The notes under the pieces are model-generated. The model saw only the letters and a program-made list of their open reading frames with translations. It did not search any database and had not been told where the DNA came from. A stretch of 64,000 nucleotides of DNA from Diplocarpon mali (Eukaryota > Ascomycota > Leotiomycetes > Helotiales > Drepanopezizaceae). The stretch's first letter is position 1; the number at the start of each line of letters is the position of its first letter. The stretch covers positions 210,352 through 274,351 of the forward strand of contig JAENRP010000019.1 in assembly GCA_024741835.1 (NCBI GenBank), read 5' to 3'. Shown here piece by piece: positions 32,601 to 43,169 of the stretch. A program made the translations under genes and the position numbers.

Positions 32601-34697
32601 TAGTCTCCTATGAGTTTTTGACTCAATAGTTTGCAGTAAATAGTGATTGTTCGACAGGGTTGCTCGAGAATGGTATGAAATTTAATAATTATAGCTGGTC
32701 CTGGCTCTATTATCAACTGGAAATCGCTGTCTTCTTCGCTAAAAGTCCATGAGAGTACAGCATCAGGCAGAATCTACAAGGGTTAGTATCATATACTGCT
32801 GCTACCTAGAGGCTCTTGGGTCAGCGCCAGAGTAAAGAATTATACGCAGAGAAATATGATCTTTACAGAGCATATCCGCTGCGCATTTTAATCGCAGGCA
32901 AGAGGCAGAACCTAAGATTTCCACGGCCTAGTAAGAATGGATAGCCATCATAGCTCTAACAAATAAAATGTCAGGAAAATACATGATTAACAGTCAGAAC
33001 CGAAGATTAAAAGACCTGCATACACATTCGCAAAGCATTTTCCATTACTGTGCGAAGAATTCGGCTCTAAAATCATTCTGTTGCGGTGAGTGCGAGACAA
33101 GCGTCGACCACCCTAAAGATCCTTCATACCCTCAAATAACAGGTATTCTGGTCAATCACTTCCAACCCTCCCACGTATATTTTCAAGATTATAGTCAGAA
33201 TTCAAATGATTCTAATTTTGAGAGCGACGGGAATGGGCTTAAACAGCCGACGCTGACTGAAGAAGAGATGCCTTTGCCTTCAAATCAGATGAACATGATA
33301 AAACATCTAAAACTCCTTAACAGCAAATAGAAATGCCCAGGGTAGGAGTGTCCTCGATCGACTGTCAGACTACGAACCTTGATTTAAGGAATCAAGATAT
33401 ATCCGTTGGCAGAAGTTGTAAAATACTTTACGGGGATCTTGGAAGTACAATCAAAGATAGCTTGCTGTCCATGCGAAGAGTTTTCTCATTTATCTCCCTG
33501 ATTCTTGATTTTTTCTTCAAACCGATGTGCGAATATAAATCGAGAAGTACAATTACGGCAAGTGCCGATTTTCGAAGACAAGAAAGGAGGCCGAGGGGCG
33601 AGGCCGAGGGGCAGTGCCAACGATTAATCACATCTCTCACACTGCATATACTCAATGAAAACCCTAGCCTTTATTTAAATTAGCATAAAGGAATCTAGTG
33701 CGTGTTTAAAGAAAGGTTTGCTACATGATATCTAGATGACACGTCTTTCCTTTCGATGGATAGCTACGAGCATTTCCTTTTGGCTCATGCTGCTTTGATC
33801 TATTTAGATGGGAATCCGACGATTTCAGCTTTCAAGAGCCATTTGAGCCTGACTTTACTTAATTCAAACTCTTTAAAATGCCTGTACCTGTAGATTATTT
33901 CTCGAGGTTCCATACCCACTTGGAAACCAGCGCAACATTTGGTAGGGGTTTCCAGAAAGTCAGCTTGTCCAACCCAGCATCCGCGATGCAATGGACGTCC
34001 CTAGATCTTCTGGCCATATTTGATACCCATCAGCTCTTCTTTTCATTCGCTCTTTGAGCGTTGTACAAATTTCCAGTCCACTACACTCAAATCCTACCCC
34101 ACTTCATCCTTGCGATCACCCCATATCAAAAGCCCAGGGATCATCGCTTAGATCAAAACACAGATACCGTACACCTTGGCCTAATATCTCGCTAAGCCAA
34201 TTCCCATGGCAGTCATCCAACTCAAATCCCTGATCATGGGAATGCACAAATGATGCCTAGCAGTAATGCTTAAATTTATGGCTCCTTTCGATACTTAGCC
34301 CCCACAGGATCTTGTAGACCTTCCGAAATCCGATTCAGGTGCTCGGATAAGAGTTCTAGCAGCGGCAGTGAAAAGGCATAATATACGCGACTATTGCGCA
34401 ATTGACAAACAGCCTATTGTAACATTCCAGCTCCCAGCCATGTTTGTGATGTGCAAGGTAAAGTTTCTATGCTCGCAGCAGTCAATTCCGGGCTGGTATT
34501 TATCTCGGTCTTACGTCGGGGACAGTACATTTGTTAGCATTCATGGAATGTTGTGTAGATATTCGTAATTGCAAGCCGCTCTGAGCGAAAATGCTCCGAC
34601 TCCTGACAAAGAAATTCCTATGATTTAAGAAAAGATTTCGAGTTCCAGTTCTAGATCATCCAAGCGTTTTATACGAGGCAAATCCATCTCCCAATAT
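29691..34697. other. 5-kb interval, mostly AT-rich, no intact gene
   Basis: Between two pseudogenes. 29.7-30.6 kb has only short frames. 30.9-31.8 kb has a weak minus-strand gene candidate (listed). 31.8-34.7 kb is AT-rich and stop-dense. Two consecutive plus frames at 32968-33330 and 33333-33683 have no family resemblance and may be relics. A GAGGCCGAGGGGC direct duplication lies at about 33588-33613. Confidence 0.45.
30911..31794 (-). other. Candidate spliced or decayed gene, disordered protein
   Basis: Reading the minus strand, successive open pieces have similar, coherent composition. They are a Ser/Pro/Ala-rich segment (31705-31380), a charged helical segment with HFDFKAELERADKARKE (about 31293-31230) and CMIAAEKAALAAMAQRTSQS (about 31200-31140), ending near 30911. 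They can be joined by weak splice sites (GTGGAA..., GTTGTC...), and one boundary does not fit phase. It may be a real intron-containing gene for a disordered/coiled-coil protein, a decayed gene, or chance. No family recognised. Confidence 0.25.
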
Positions 34698-36706
34698 ATG
34701 ATGGAAAAGTCGAACGATGGTACCCGGTCGATACTCGTTGACGAGGAAGCCAATCGCGTTGAGTCTCGCGCGAAGTTCGGGGATACAGCGTTGACCAAAA
34801 CATGGAAGAGCTATGTGTGGGATGCTTGGGAGCTTCCAAAAGATGAAAGATGGCTTCTGTTTAAGGTCGATGCCTTTGTACTGACCTTTTCTTCGGTATG
34901 CAGGGCGTTTGGTTCTACTTCGGTTACCGGCCAACGCTAGACTAGATCGGCTACTTCCTCGAGAACTTGGATCAGACCAATGTCAACAATGCCTTTCTCA
35001 GTGGTATCAAAGAGGATCTCAGCATGCACGGCAATCGACTGGTCACTAGCACCTCTATCTGGAAAGTCGGATATGTTGTCGGCCAAATCCCGTCGAATCT
35101 GCTTCTCACTCGTGTATCTCCTAGATGGGTCATTCCGTCACTCGAACTTGCCAGGGGTATTGCAACAATCTGTACCTCGCGGGTGGAGAACTACAATGCA
35201 CTTTACGGGCTCAGGTTCATCGTTGGCCTCGCAGGCTGAGTAACACCTCCGGAGTTCAGGCCTCATCCAAGTCTAATCTGTCATCCGCAGGTCGGGTTTC
35301 TACCCCGGAATCCATTATATGCTCGGATCGTGGTATACGCTCAGGGAGATCGGGAAACGAGTCATGATATTCTGGCTTGCGGGACCCATTGGGAGGATGT
35401 TCAGTGGATTCCTACAAGCCGCAGCTTACACGAACCTGAGTGGCGTCCACGGGTACGAAGGTTGGCGGTGGCTATTCATCGTTGACGGCATCATCACGAT
35501 TCCCTTAGCAGTCCTCGGTTATGCATTTTCCCCAAATCTACCTCAAAGCGACGTACGGACATGGTGGACAACTGAAGCAGAGCACGAGCTCTCCAAATCG
35601 CGCATGGATGCAATCGGCAGAGCAGGGAAGCAAACATGGACCAGGACCAAAGTTAAAAAAAGTCTGCGAAGTTGGCACACTTGGATTCTCCATGAGCCTA
35701 CTCTCGTACCGTCTGTTACATATCTTTAAAGCTGACCATACATAGCATTTTTATATGTTATCTGGAACAACGGACTTTGACAACCCGCGATGGGATATTG
35801 GTTGAAAAGCTTCAACAAAACACCTGCTCCTGTTCCTGGGACCAGATTCTCGGTCCCTGAAATCAACAACTGTAAGCTCTTGATTCGCTCAGACCAGCAG
35901 CGACTGACATGCTACGCTAGTACCTCTCGTAACTTCTGGAGTCTTCATCGGAATGGCACTACTTAGGGGGTGGCTATTGGATGGCCCGTGCAAAGGAGCT
36001 CGATGGCCGTTTATTTACATCGGTGCGGTTTCCACCGTAAGCCTCAAACTCAGCTAAGCAATTGCCATGAGCTAATTAAAATAGCTCGGCTTTTCGGTGG
36101 CACTACGTGAAATGCCACTATATGAGAATATATACCAGAGAAAGATGGTCTACTGGCTCAGTCAGATCGGTGTAAGCTATTTCGCCACTAATACAGTATT
36201 GTTTTGCTAAATTAAAATGAAGAACGATACAGTTCCTCTTATCTTGAGTTGGATAAATGAGATCTGCTCAGACGACGCCGAGAAGAGAGCATTACTCGTT
36301 GCTGCTGGTAACGATTTTGCAAACGTCGTACAGGCAGTTGTAAGTGGTGTTTGGGAACCATAGAGAAGAAACACAGCTCACATCTGTTCAAAGGCACCCA
36401 ACTTCGTATGGAGAACAGCATATTTTCCCGTGGCGCGGAAAGGCTATCTCTGGTCCATTGTACTCAGCATCCTACTCAGTAAGTCTTATTCTGCAATCTT
36501 CTGAGATTTCCATCTGACCGTTTCGAGTTCTTTGGACTGCGTTCATTCAGATCCTACTCACCCGTGGCAAGAAGAAGGCTGCGAAGGCAATAGCAGAAGA
36601 ATCCGCTACCAACTCATTGATAACTGAATTCCCAAGCCTTACTGGAAGTGACTCGGACGAGAAGGGGGTAGTTCGCACTGCCGTCACGCTTTCTTGGCGG
36701 TCTTGA
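34698..36706 (+). pseudogene. DAL5-type MFS transporter, disrupted
   Basis: Anion:cation symporter-family (DAL5/allantoate-pantothenate type) transporter of the major facilitator superfamily. The frame begins MMEKSNDGTR at 34698; intron 34896-34945 (GTATGC...CTAG) is clean. Family landmarks follow: NLDQTNVNNAFLSGIKEDL, VGQIPSNLLLTRVSPRW, GFYPGIHYMLGSWYT, GWRWLFIVDGIITIPLAVLG and AMGYWLKSFNKTPAP, then the C-terminal half in exons separated by normal short introns (35872-35920, 36037-36084 and later), stop TGA at 36704-36706. Breaks: no usable GT donor after GLA (about 35233; GCTGAGTAAC stands where a donor is expected), an unclear junction near 35697-35745, and in-frame TGA at 35778-35780, likely a former Trp codon. 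Most of the gene is intact, so loss looks recent. An apparently intact family member lies at 60076-61795. Confidence 0.75.
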
Positions 36707-38622
36707 AATTATGAAAAAGGTCTTTATCTGATATATATGGACGCAGTGTCGAAGGCATAGAAATAAAATCTGTAGTTAGGATCATTGATATATCTCTGGA
36801 AGGGTCGCTAGCTGAAGCTACGCAAATGCGGTCAATTGCTGGGGTGATCATTGAAATGGCATTTCTCATTGAAAACTGGCTGTACCTGCCTCTCCCATTG
36901 CATTTATAATGTTTGGACTTCTCAATCATCGTACCCCGTAACAAGACCGTGGCTGATTCTTCCCTGAAGCTTCGTCAATTTTTTAACTTCGATTCTAATT
37001 CAGCATCATAAGGTCCGTACACTTGGAATTTATCATCAGAAATTCATCAATTAAACAGCCCTTACTACCCGATGGCCTGATTCGTTAGGGCAATAAGCCC
37101 AATAGTGGTTAGAAATCCCCAGAAGCTTGTGATGGAAGAAAGAAGAAACGAGATAGTAGCTTTGATACTGTTCTGCTACTCCGAGAAATCATCTTTGGAT
37201 GGTCTCAGATCGCAGCTGGCTTATATTTAATGTGGGTGGAAGGAGCTTCAGTCAATGGTGCAGCAGGAAAGGGGCCTTCCATCGTGAATAACATGGCAAC
37301 TTCTGACCATTCTTGGACCAAGTTACTTACAACCCATTAAGCAAAATACTGATAGCTCTATCGCATTAATTGTTCCAAGGCGAGGTCTTGACCCAGGGGA
37401 TATTTCGAGAGCCGCCCGAGACTCAAATGTTTATACTACAGTCTACAGTAACAATCACAGCCCGAAAACATTTTAGGGTCCTTCGAACATCCAGCCGAGC
37501 CGAATCACAATGCTCTATATGGGCCGAAACAGAGTTCTCCCAAGAAAAGAGACGTGGTTTAGAAGAGTTACAACGCCTATTGAAGGCGTACGTCAGCCTC
37601 CTGAGTACAGTCTTGACAGGCACCGATGCCCGATCTGACCTGAACTCTAGGATCTCGTTACTAAAACTTCGTAAATAACAAGCATTGAACTACATCATCA
37701 CATGGCTCTGAGCTACCAATCTCCCCACCGGCATTTCGATACTTCAGCAAAGTGCGAGGATCCACTGGAGTCTGATAGACTTCTAACACCGATTCAAAAT
37801 CCCCAGGCTCAAGCCATTGTCCCAGATGCAAGATCAGAAAAGATTCGTGGATTCTCAGACCGAAAGTCTAATCATCAGCGATGACGCGGGTACAAGGCAG
37901 GGGAAAAGCAAAGCAAAGAAAACCAAACTTCCAAGCTTCTTTCTTGTCTCGCCAGAGAAAAAAAATCTGCCAATATTGCATGGCTCTATGTTGCGTGGTT
38001 CGAGCCAACCTTCCAGAAACAATATCATAGGAGTCTATTGGAGAAATTACATGAGACCGAAGAACGCGTCAGGAAGCGGCGTAATATCTGAAAGAGACTT
38101 CAGCCCTTGGAGCTACTTTGATAGAAATTCCCGAATCAAGCCATCCCTGATTAAACTGCAATCAGGCCTAACGCTCTCGCTGAGCTAGGGATATAGAATC
38201 AGATCGACCCCTTGAAAGTACGAGTGATGATGGCTGGGAATGATCCGGTATCTGAGAAAGTATGATTTTGCGGTTGGATAGCAATGAAAGTTCAAGAATT
38301 CGTGGGCGCAGCAAGATTACATGATCAGGATCACATATTTGATATCCCTAACCTAGGATCTTACAAAGCGGATCATTGGTTCTCAATACTTCGATTGACA
38401 TATTTCAGCTGGTTGATGCCAGAAAGCGGAAATTGAAGGTCTGAAAAGCAGCATGAGCAACTCTAATAGAGATATTTCAATCCCAAACAACGTCCTTTCG
38501 CTATGCTTGTGTGTCTTACAGCATGCGTATCAATTATGAGTTAGCAAATCCAAAGCTATTGTATCTGAAATACGCTGCCAAAGTGTCGATCTGAAAAACT
38601 GTGAGTTTCTCCAAGTGGTCAG

Positions 38623-38748
38623 CAAGAAGCTTGTAAATTTAAATCTAACTCTACAGCTGAGCTCCCTAATTAGGGTTACTCCGGGGGTCACTTCAGGGGC
38701 TAATTACATAAGTAAGTCCTTAGAGCCTAAGGCTCCTCACTGCGCAAC
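38623..38748 (+). repeat. Dispersed repeat family 2, copy 2
   Basis: Counterpart of 12673-12796 in the same orientation. It shares the 18-nt core at 38695-38712 and the flanking palindrome (GAGCCTAAGGCTC). See copy 1 for interpretation. Confidence 0.7.
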
Positions 38749-40236
38749 ACCAAGGCAATGAATATGATCATTTTTTCAGAATACTATTTTATGTACTAAC
38801 ACAATTCGTATATAAAACTCAATCTATGTTACAAGACTTAACATGATAACAAGGTCCTAATATCTGAGTAAGGCAAAACAACCCCCTTCACACAACCGCA
38901 AAGTAAAATGGCTTGTTGAGAAAAGCTACCACTATGCCGTTAATTGTTATTTGAGCAATGCTAAGTAGTGGGATGCCTAGTCGAAAGAAGAATCTTCCTT
39001 TCAGATTCATCACCTTGTTGAAGACTTTCTACCTGTGATGATCAAAAGGCTGTGGTGGAATGTTGCTGAAAAGATGATAGGGACGCTGACTCTACTCTCT
39101 GGGTAAGCCGAAGGAAGAGTTCCTGATAAAAATTTGGTTTATTGAATGCTTTGATTTTATTGCTTGGGTGATTACCTGAATGCCAATTAGCTGTGTCAAG
39201 GTCCTGCTCAAAGACGAACTCCTAGCACCCCAGCCTCTGTTATAGGGCGCACTACTATGAGAGCTTCAAGCTCTTGTCACCAATCGCTTGTCTAAAACAA
39301 AGAAAAAGGAAAACGAATGCGGTAAAGATTGCCTGACTTTGATGCAGGATTAGGTGCTTGAGTTTCCCATTTATAGCACGTAATACAAAATAGTACGAGA
39401 ACCAATGACCTAAAAGCCGGGAGTAATCCTGAGTCTAAACTTGAGAATATTGATATCTCTTTAAGTGATGGAGGAAAAGTGAATGATGTTTCCAGTGCAC
39501 GACCTAAGCAGCACAAGAGCCACTATAACCTAAAACAGTCAAATCTGCCCTGCTGGAATCTGATACCTCAAGATAACAGCAAAATAAACAGTACGCACTC
39601 CGCTGGATAAATAGCGCTTACAAGGAAGGTGATCAGCGTACAGGCGGTCTGAAGAGAGAACAGGCTCATCAGAGTGGAACTTAAGGCCTTCTTCGAAATG
39701 ACATTGCAATCTATGAACAAAGGAGATTTCAAGCTCAAGAGCAAGAACTTTCACTTCAGCCAGGCAATATCAGAGATTGAATCTTTCTGGGACTATAGAT
39801 TCTTAGAAGTCGAAATGAACTTCATGATGAGTTCTAAACTTCTGGAGCTCTAGAGAAGTTTCCATGAACAAGTTAAAGATGGATAAAGAACTGCAGTCGC
39901 ATCTGAAGATATCCAAGGCTAGGAGTTTCTTCCTTCCCTGTGATGTCTAATGCATACCGTGCTACTGATGCGTTGTTAAGAAATCCAGAATTAAATTTTT
40001 GTGATGTTTACAACCCCTGAGAATAAGCGAGGGGGCGGCATGTGTGACATCACGTGAGGAAATATTTGCCGTCTAGATTGCATCCGAGGTTGTAAGTGGC
40101 ACCAACGTGCACTCGCCATGAGACGTGCGTGATACTCAATAGCATCAGCAGGAGCAGCAGAACTCGATTTTTATGGCATTCCGCCGGAGCTCTGATCCTT
40201 CATAATGGATCATCTATGGCCCCGGGCCCAAGCGAG

Positions 40237-40258
40237 CCCGTAATTCACTCATTACGGG
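40237..40258. repeat. 8-bp inverted repeat
   Basis: CCCGTAAT, 6-nt spacer, ATTACGGG. A perfect short palindrome in AT-rich DNA; a hairpin, a dimeric factor site, or chance. Confidence 0.6.
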
Positions 40259-41498
40259 ATTAATCTTTCGAAACGAAGCTTGTTATGGAGAAAAAACGAT
40301 TCATACTTGCTAGTTGGGTTGAGTTTGCTATGATATAGAAGGCCTAGGTCACTGGAAAGAAAAATAAATGCCTGTGACCAGGTGACATTTTATCGATCTA
40401 CGTCCGGTGCAAAACTTCGAACCGGGGTTTTAGAATGAAATCAACAATTCCATCTTCTGCAAAATGCACAGAGTAGCAAAGCTAGTAAGTGATATAGGAG
40501 CAGAGGCATGAGAAACAGGCGATGCTTTATTTTGATAGAATAATCGAAACACCCGGTCTGGTAATGGAAGCACGGTGAAACAAGCAATTTTCGGATAATG
40601 AAGCGATATGCAGAAGGAAATGAGATAGATATCTGATCAGAGGGATCAGTGTACAAATTCTGACGACTCACTTGAAAATGTTTATTCCGTCCGATCTTTA
40701 TGCTACGTCGTAACGCCGGGTCGCACTGAGTATTCGTACTCCCGCAAGACCTGGCACTAGCGCAGAGGGAAGCTCTTCGTCAAGTTCAACTTAACAAAAC
40801 GCCATTGGGTAAAGACAGTTGTCTGGTTATCCTTTCCACCGAAGAAGCGGATCCCCGTACGTGTGGCCTGCGGTCAGCCTCTTAATATGATTAGATGACG
40901 AAGGCGAAGTTCCCAGCCACTGCGAAAACTGTATCCAGCCTCCGAATTTCTCAGAATAAAGAGAGCCCTCGTGTCCACGTAACAGCACAACTCAATTCTA
41001 TTTTCAGAAAACACCAGGTTCAATTGACGATACCCAAATCCACCTCAGTCACGAATCCATCACATTCACCACATTCAGTCTCCGAGTCGCGTCTCGATCC
41101 TCCGACTCGAAACCTTATCGATAAGCCCTCCCGAAGCTGCGGCCCCTCTCCGCATTCTCGACTTTGCCTTATTCGGTCCGCAATATTATCCAAACCTTCC
41201 TGCGTACCTGCGCTTCGCAAAACAACACTTTACTACTGACTCAGAGAGCCAGCTGGTGAAGCAGCTCTCGAGAGTCCGAGTATCTTGTATCTCGTATCTC
41301 GTCTCTTCTTTAATACGATATAAATCGGCAGATCACCGAAATACAACAATCCCGCTGTCTTCCGCACGATCTCAACGGCGTCGCGTGCCTGTAAGAAGCT
41401 CGTGCTCAGCGCATGAACCAGGTCCCTATTTTCACAGCAGATCCTTCACAATATCGCTCTCATTATACCTCGTCATCAGCGTCGCCGTCGACGGATTC

Positions 41499-43169
41499 AT
41501 GCAACAGTCGAGAATAGCCTCTAACTCAATGTCATCACCTATCACATCATCACCTCCATCCCTTTACACCACCAAACGCGACATCCCAGCGCCATTGAAT
41601 TCGAGGCATCGAGCGAATACGGCAGCACGTAGAACGACATCTGCGGCAAGGGGGCTTGAAAGCTGGAGCTCGAGTAGCCAGGTATGGGCACAGGATTACA
41701 GTGACCCCAAGAGCGCAGGAAAGGACAGCTTAGAGCCGCTCACGCTGCAGCAAGACCCGAGTCCTGCATATCCGAGTCTTCCACCGGCGGCCACTTTGAC
41801 CTCGCGGTCATTATCTGTGGACGAGGATTCACACTCAGCGAGACAGGCACGCAAACACCAGCGATCCTTGACTGCCCTTTTGCCTATCTCGAGAAGTACG
41901 GAGAGAAAAGAAAAAGCGAAGGTCGATACCAAGGGTAGCGTCATGGCTACCCTTACCGGTGACAAGGAAGGCATCGTTAAAACTGCAGAGAAGGGACGTG
42001 GGGCATTGAGCTCATGGTTCAGCGGCTCTTCAGTACCTGTTCCACTGGGAGTTCCGGTCATGGATCAAGAACTGACCAGTTCCGCGTCCAGAGCCACAAG
42101 TCCTGTGATGCTGTCGCCGGATAAAACGCCCCCTTCACCTGTGACGCTGTCAAGGACCAATACAGTGGGAGGAGGAATGTTCAATTTCTTTGCTGCGAAG
42201 TCCTCAGCGAAACGGCAAACAGTACAAATCCCAGCCGATTTCAATAGCGACGAATTCTTGACTCTAGACATCAAGTCCGCCCTCTTCCCTGGCGGAGAGC
42301 CCAACGCGAACGACCCCTTCTCTCCAGCCTCTTTCAGAAATCTTCTTATGAACGCCGAAGGCCTCCTCTTGAAGCTTCAGACGGCTTACAAACTCCGCAC
42401 CCTGTCTTTTCACGAGCTCTCCGCTGAGAAAGAAGCTATGAGCGAGGGGATCGAAGAAGCGGAAACCCGCGCTCAATGCCTCAAAAATCAACTCGAGAAC
42501 CTCGCCCACCAGGTCTCTTCGAGGGACGCCACGATTGCGGATCTCGCTGCTGAACTGGCAGCGGAGAAACAGGCTCACGCAGAGGAGAACCTCGCTTGCA
42601 AGCAAAGCATCGCGTTGGTGACGGGAAGAAGAGGAAAACATCTCAGTATCGACACTACAGGCGAGGATCTCGGTATCTCTCACAGCCGCCGGAGAAATCG
42701 TACCAGTGATGACGGATCCAGCATTAGTACAGAGGGAGAAAGCGACGCCGAGTCCGGATCCGCAGATTCTGTTTTCTCACGAAGCGGAAGTCCAACGCTC
42801 ACGATGAGTAGTCCAAGCGTAAAGGGCGCGATTTCGACTTCGACCCCAGAATTCCTAAAAGCTCCTTGCGCGGGCGTGGTGCCCACTGCTGGACTGGGGC
42901 CGAACGCAGTGAGACCGGCTACAACGAAGCAGAAAAGCACGTTGCAGAAGATACTGGGTGGGATCAGCGAGAAACAGGCGGGGAGGAGCGAACGAGACCG
43001 TATCGGAATGGGGGAGGAAGGATGTGGGAACTGCAGGGGTAAAGATGTGAGTGTGGCCTGGGATGCGGTTGGTCTTATGAGAGCGGAAAATACGGGATTG
43101 AAGGATAGAGTTCAGGAATTGGAGAGAGCGGTTGATGGAGCACTGGATGCCTGTAATGGGCTTTTTTGA
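41499..43169 (+). CDS. Conserved fungal coiled-coil protein, unknown function
   Basis: Single-exon gene. I choose the Met at 41499 (MQQSRIASNS) or the next at 41529 (MSSPITSS) because the 80 codons upstream (open from 41256) look like leader sequence. About 556 residues from 41499. The N-terminal 250 residues are Ser/Thr/Pro-rich and probably disordered. A compact segment around GGMFNFFAAKSSAKRQTVQIP and FLTLDIKSALFPGG precedes a helical region with LLLKLQTAYKLRTLSFHELS and a long heptad-like coiled coil (EKEAMSEGIEEAETRAQCLK, QVSSRDATIADLAAELAAEK). Then come an acidic Ser-rich linker, a CGNCRGKDV cysteine pair and a C-terminal coiled coil (GLKDRVQELERAVDGALDAC). I recognise the architecture as a widespread Pezizomycotina hypothetical protein but know no function; cytoskeletal or scaffolding roles would be guesses. 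Confidence 0.8.
   Translation: MQQSRIASNSMSSPITSSPPSLYTTKRDIPAPLNSRHRANTAARRTTSAARGLESWSSSSQVWAQDYSDPKSAGKDSLEPLTLQQDPSPAYPSLPPAATLTSRSLSVDEDSHSARQARKHQRSLTALLPISRSTERKEKAKVDTKGSVMATLTGDKEGIVKTAEKGRGALSSWFSGSSVPVPLGVPVMDQELTSSASRATSPVMLSPDKTPPSPVTLSRTNTVGGGMFNFFAAKSSAKRQTVQIPADFNSDEFLTLDIKSALFPGGEPNANDPFSPASFRNLLMNAEGLLLKLQTAYKLRTLSFHELSAEKEAMSEGIEEAETRAQCLKNQLENLAHQVSSRDATIADLAAELAAEKQAHAEENLACKQSIALVTGRRGKHLSIDTTGEDLGISHSRRRNRTSDDGSSISTEGESDAESGSADSVFSRSGSPTLTMSSPSVKGAISTSTPEFLKAPCAGVVPTAGLGPNAVRPATTKQKSTLQKILGGISEKQAGRSERDRIGMGEEGCGNCRGKDVSVAWDAVGLMRAENTGLKDRVQELERAVDGALDACNGLF

Larger units (their letters stand above)
36707..41498. other. AT-rich interval with coding relics
   Basis: No intact gene. 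Consecutive plus frames at 37370-37678, 37702-37884 and 37817-38188 are longer than their surroundings and polar or helical in composition (for example EELQRLLKAYVSLLSTVLTG). They could be pieces of one decayed gene, but no family is recognised. A diverged dispersed repeat lies at 38623-38748 and an 8-bp-stem hairpin at 40237-40258. The last 300 bp are the presumed 5' region of the coiled-coil gene; an open frame extends back to 41256, but its composition suits untranslated leader. Confidence 0.45.
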
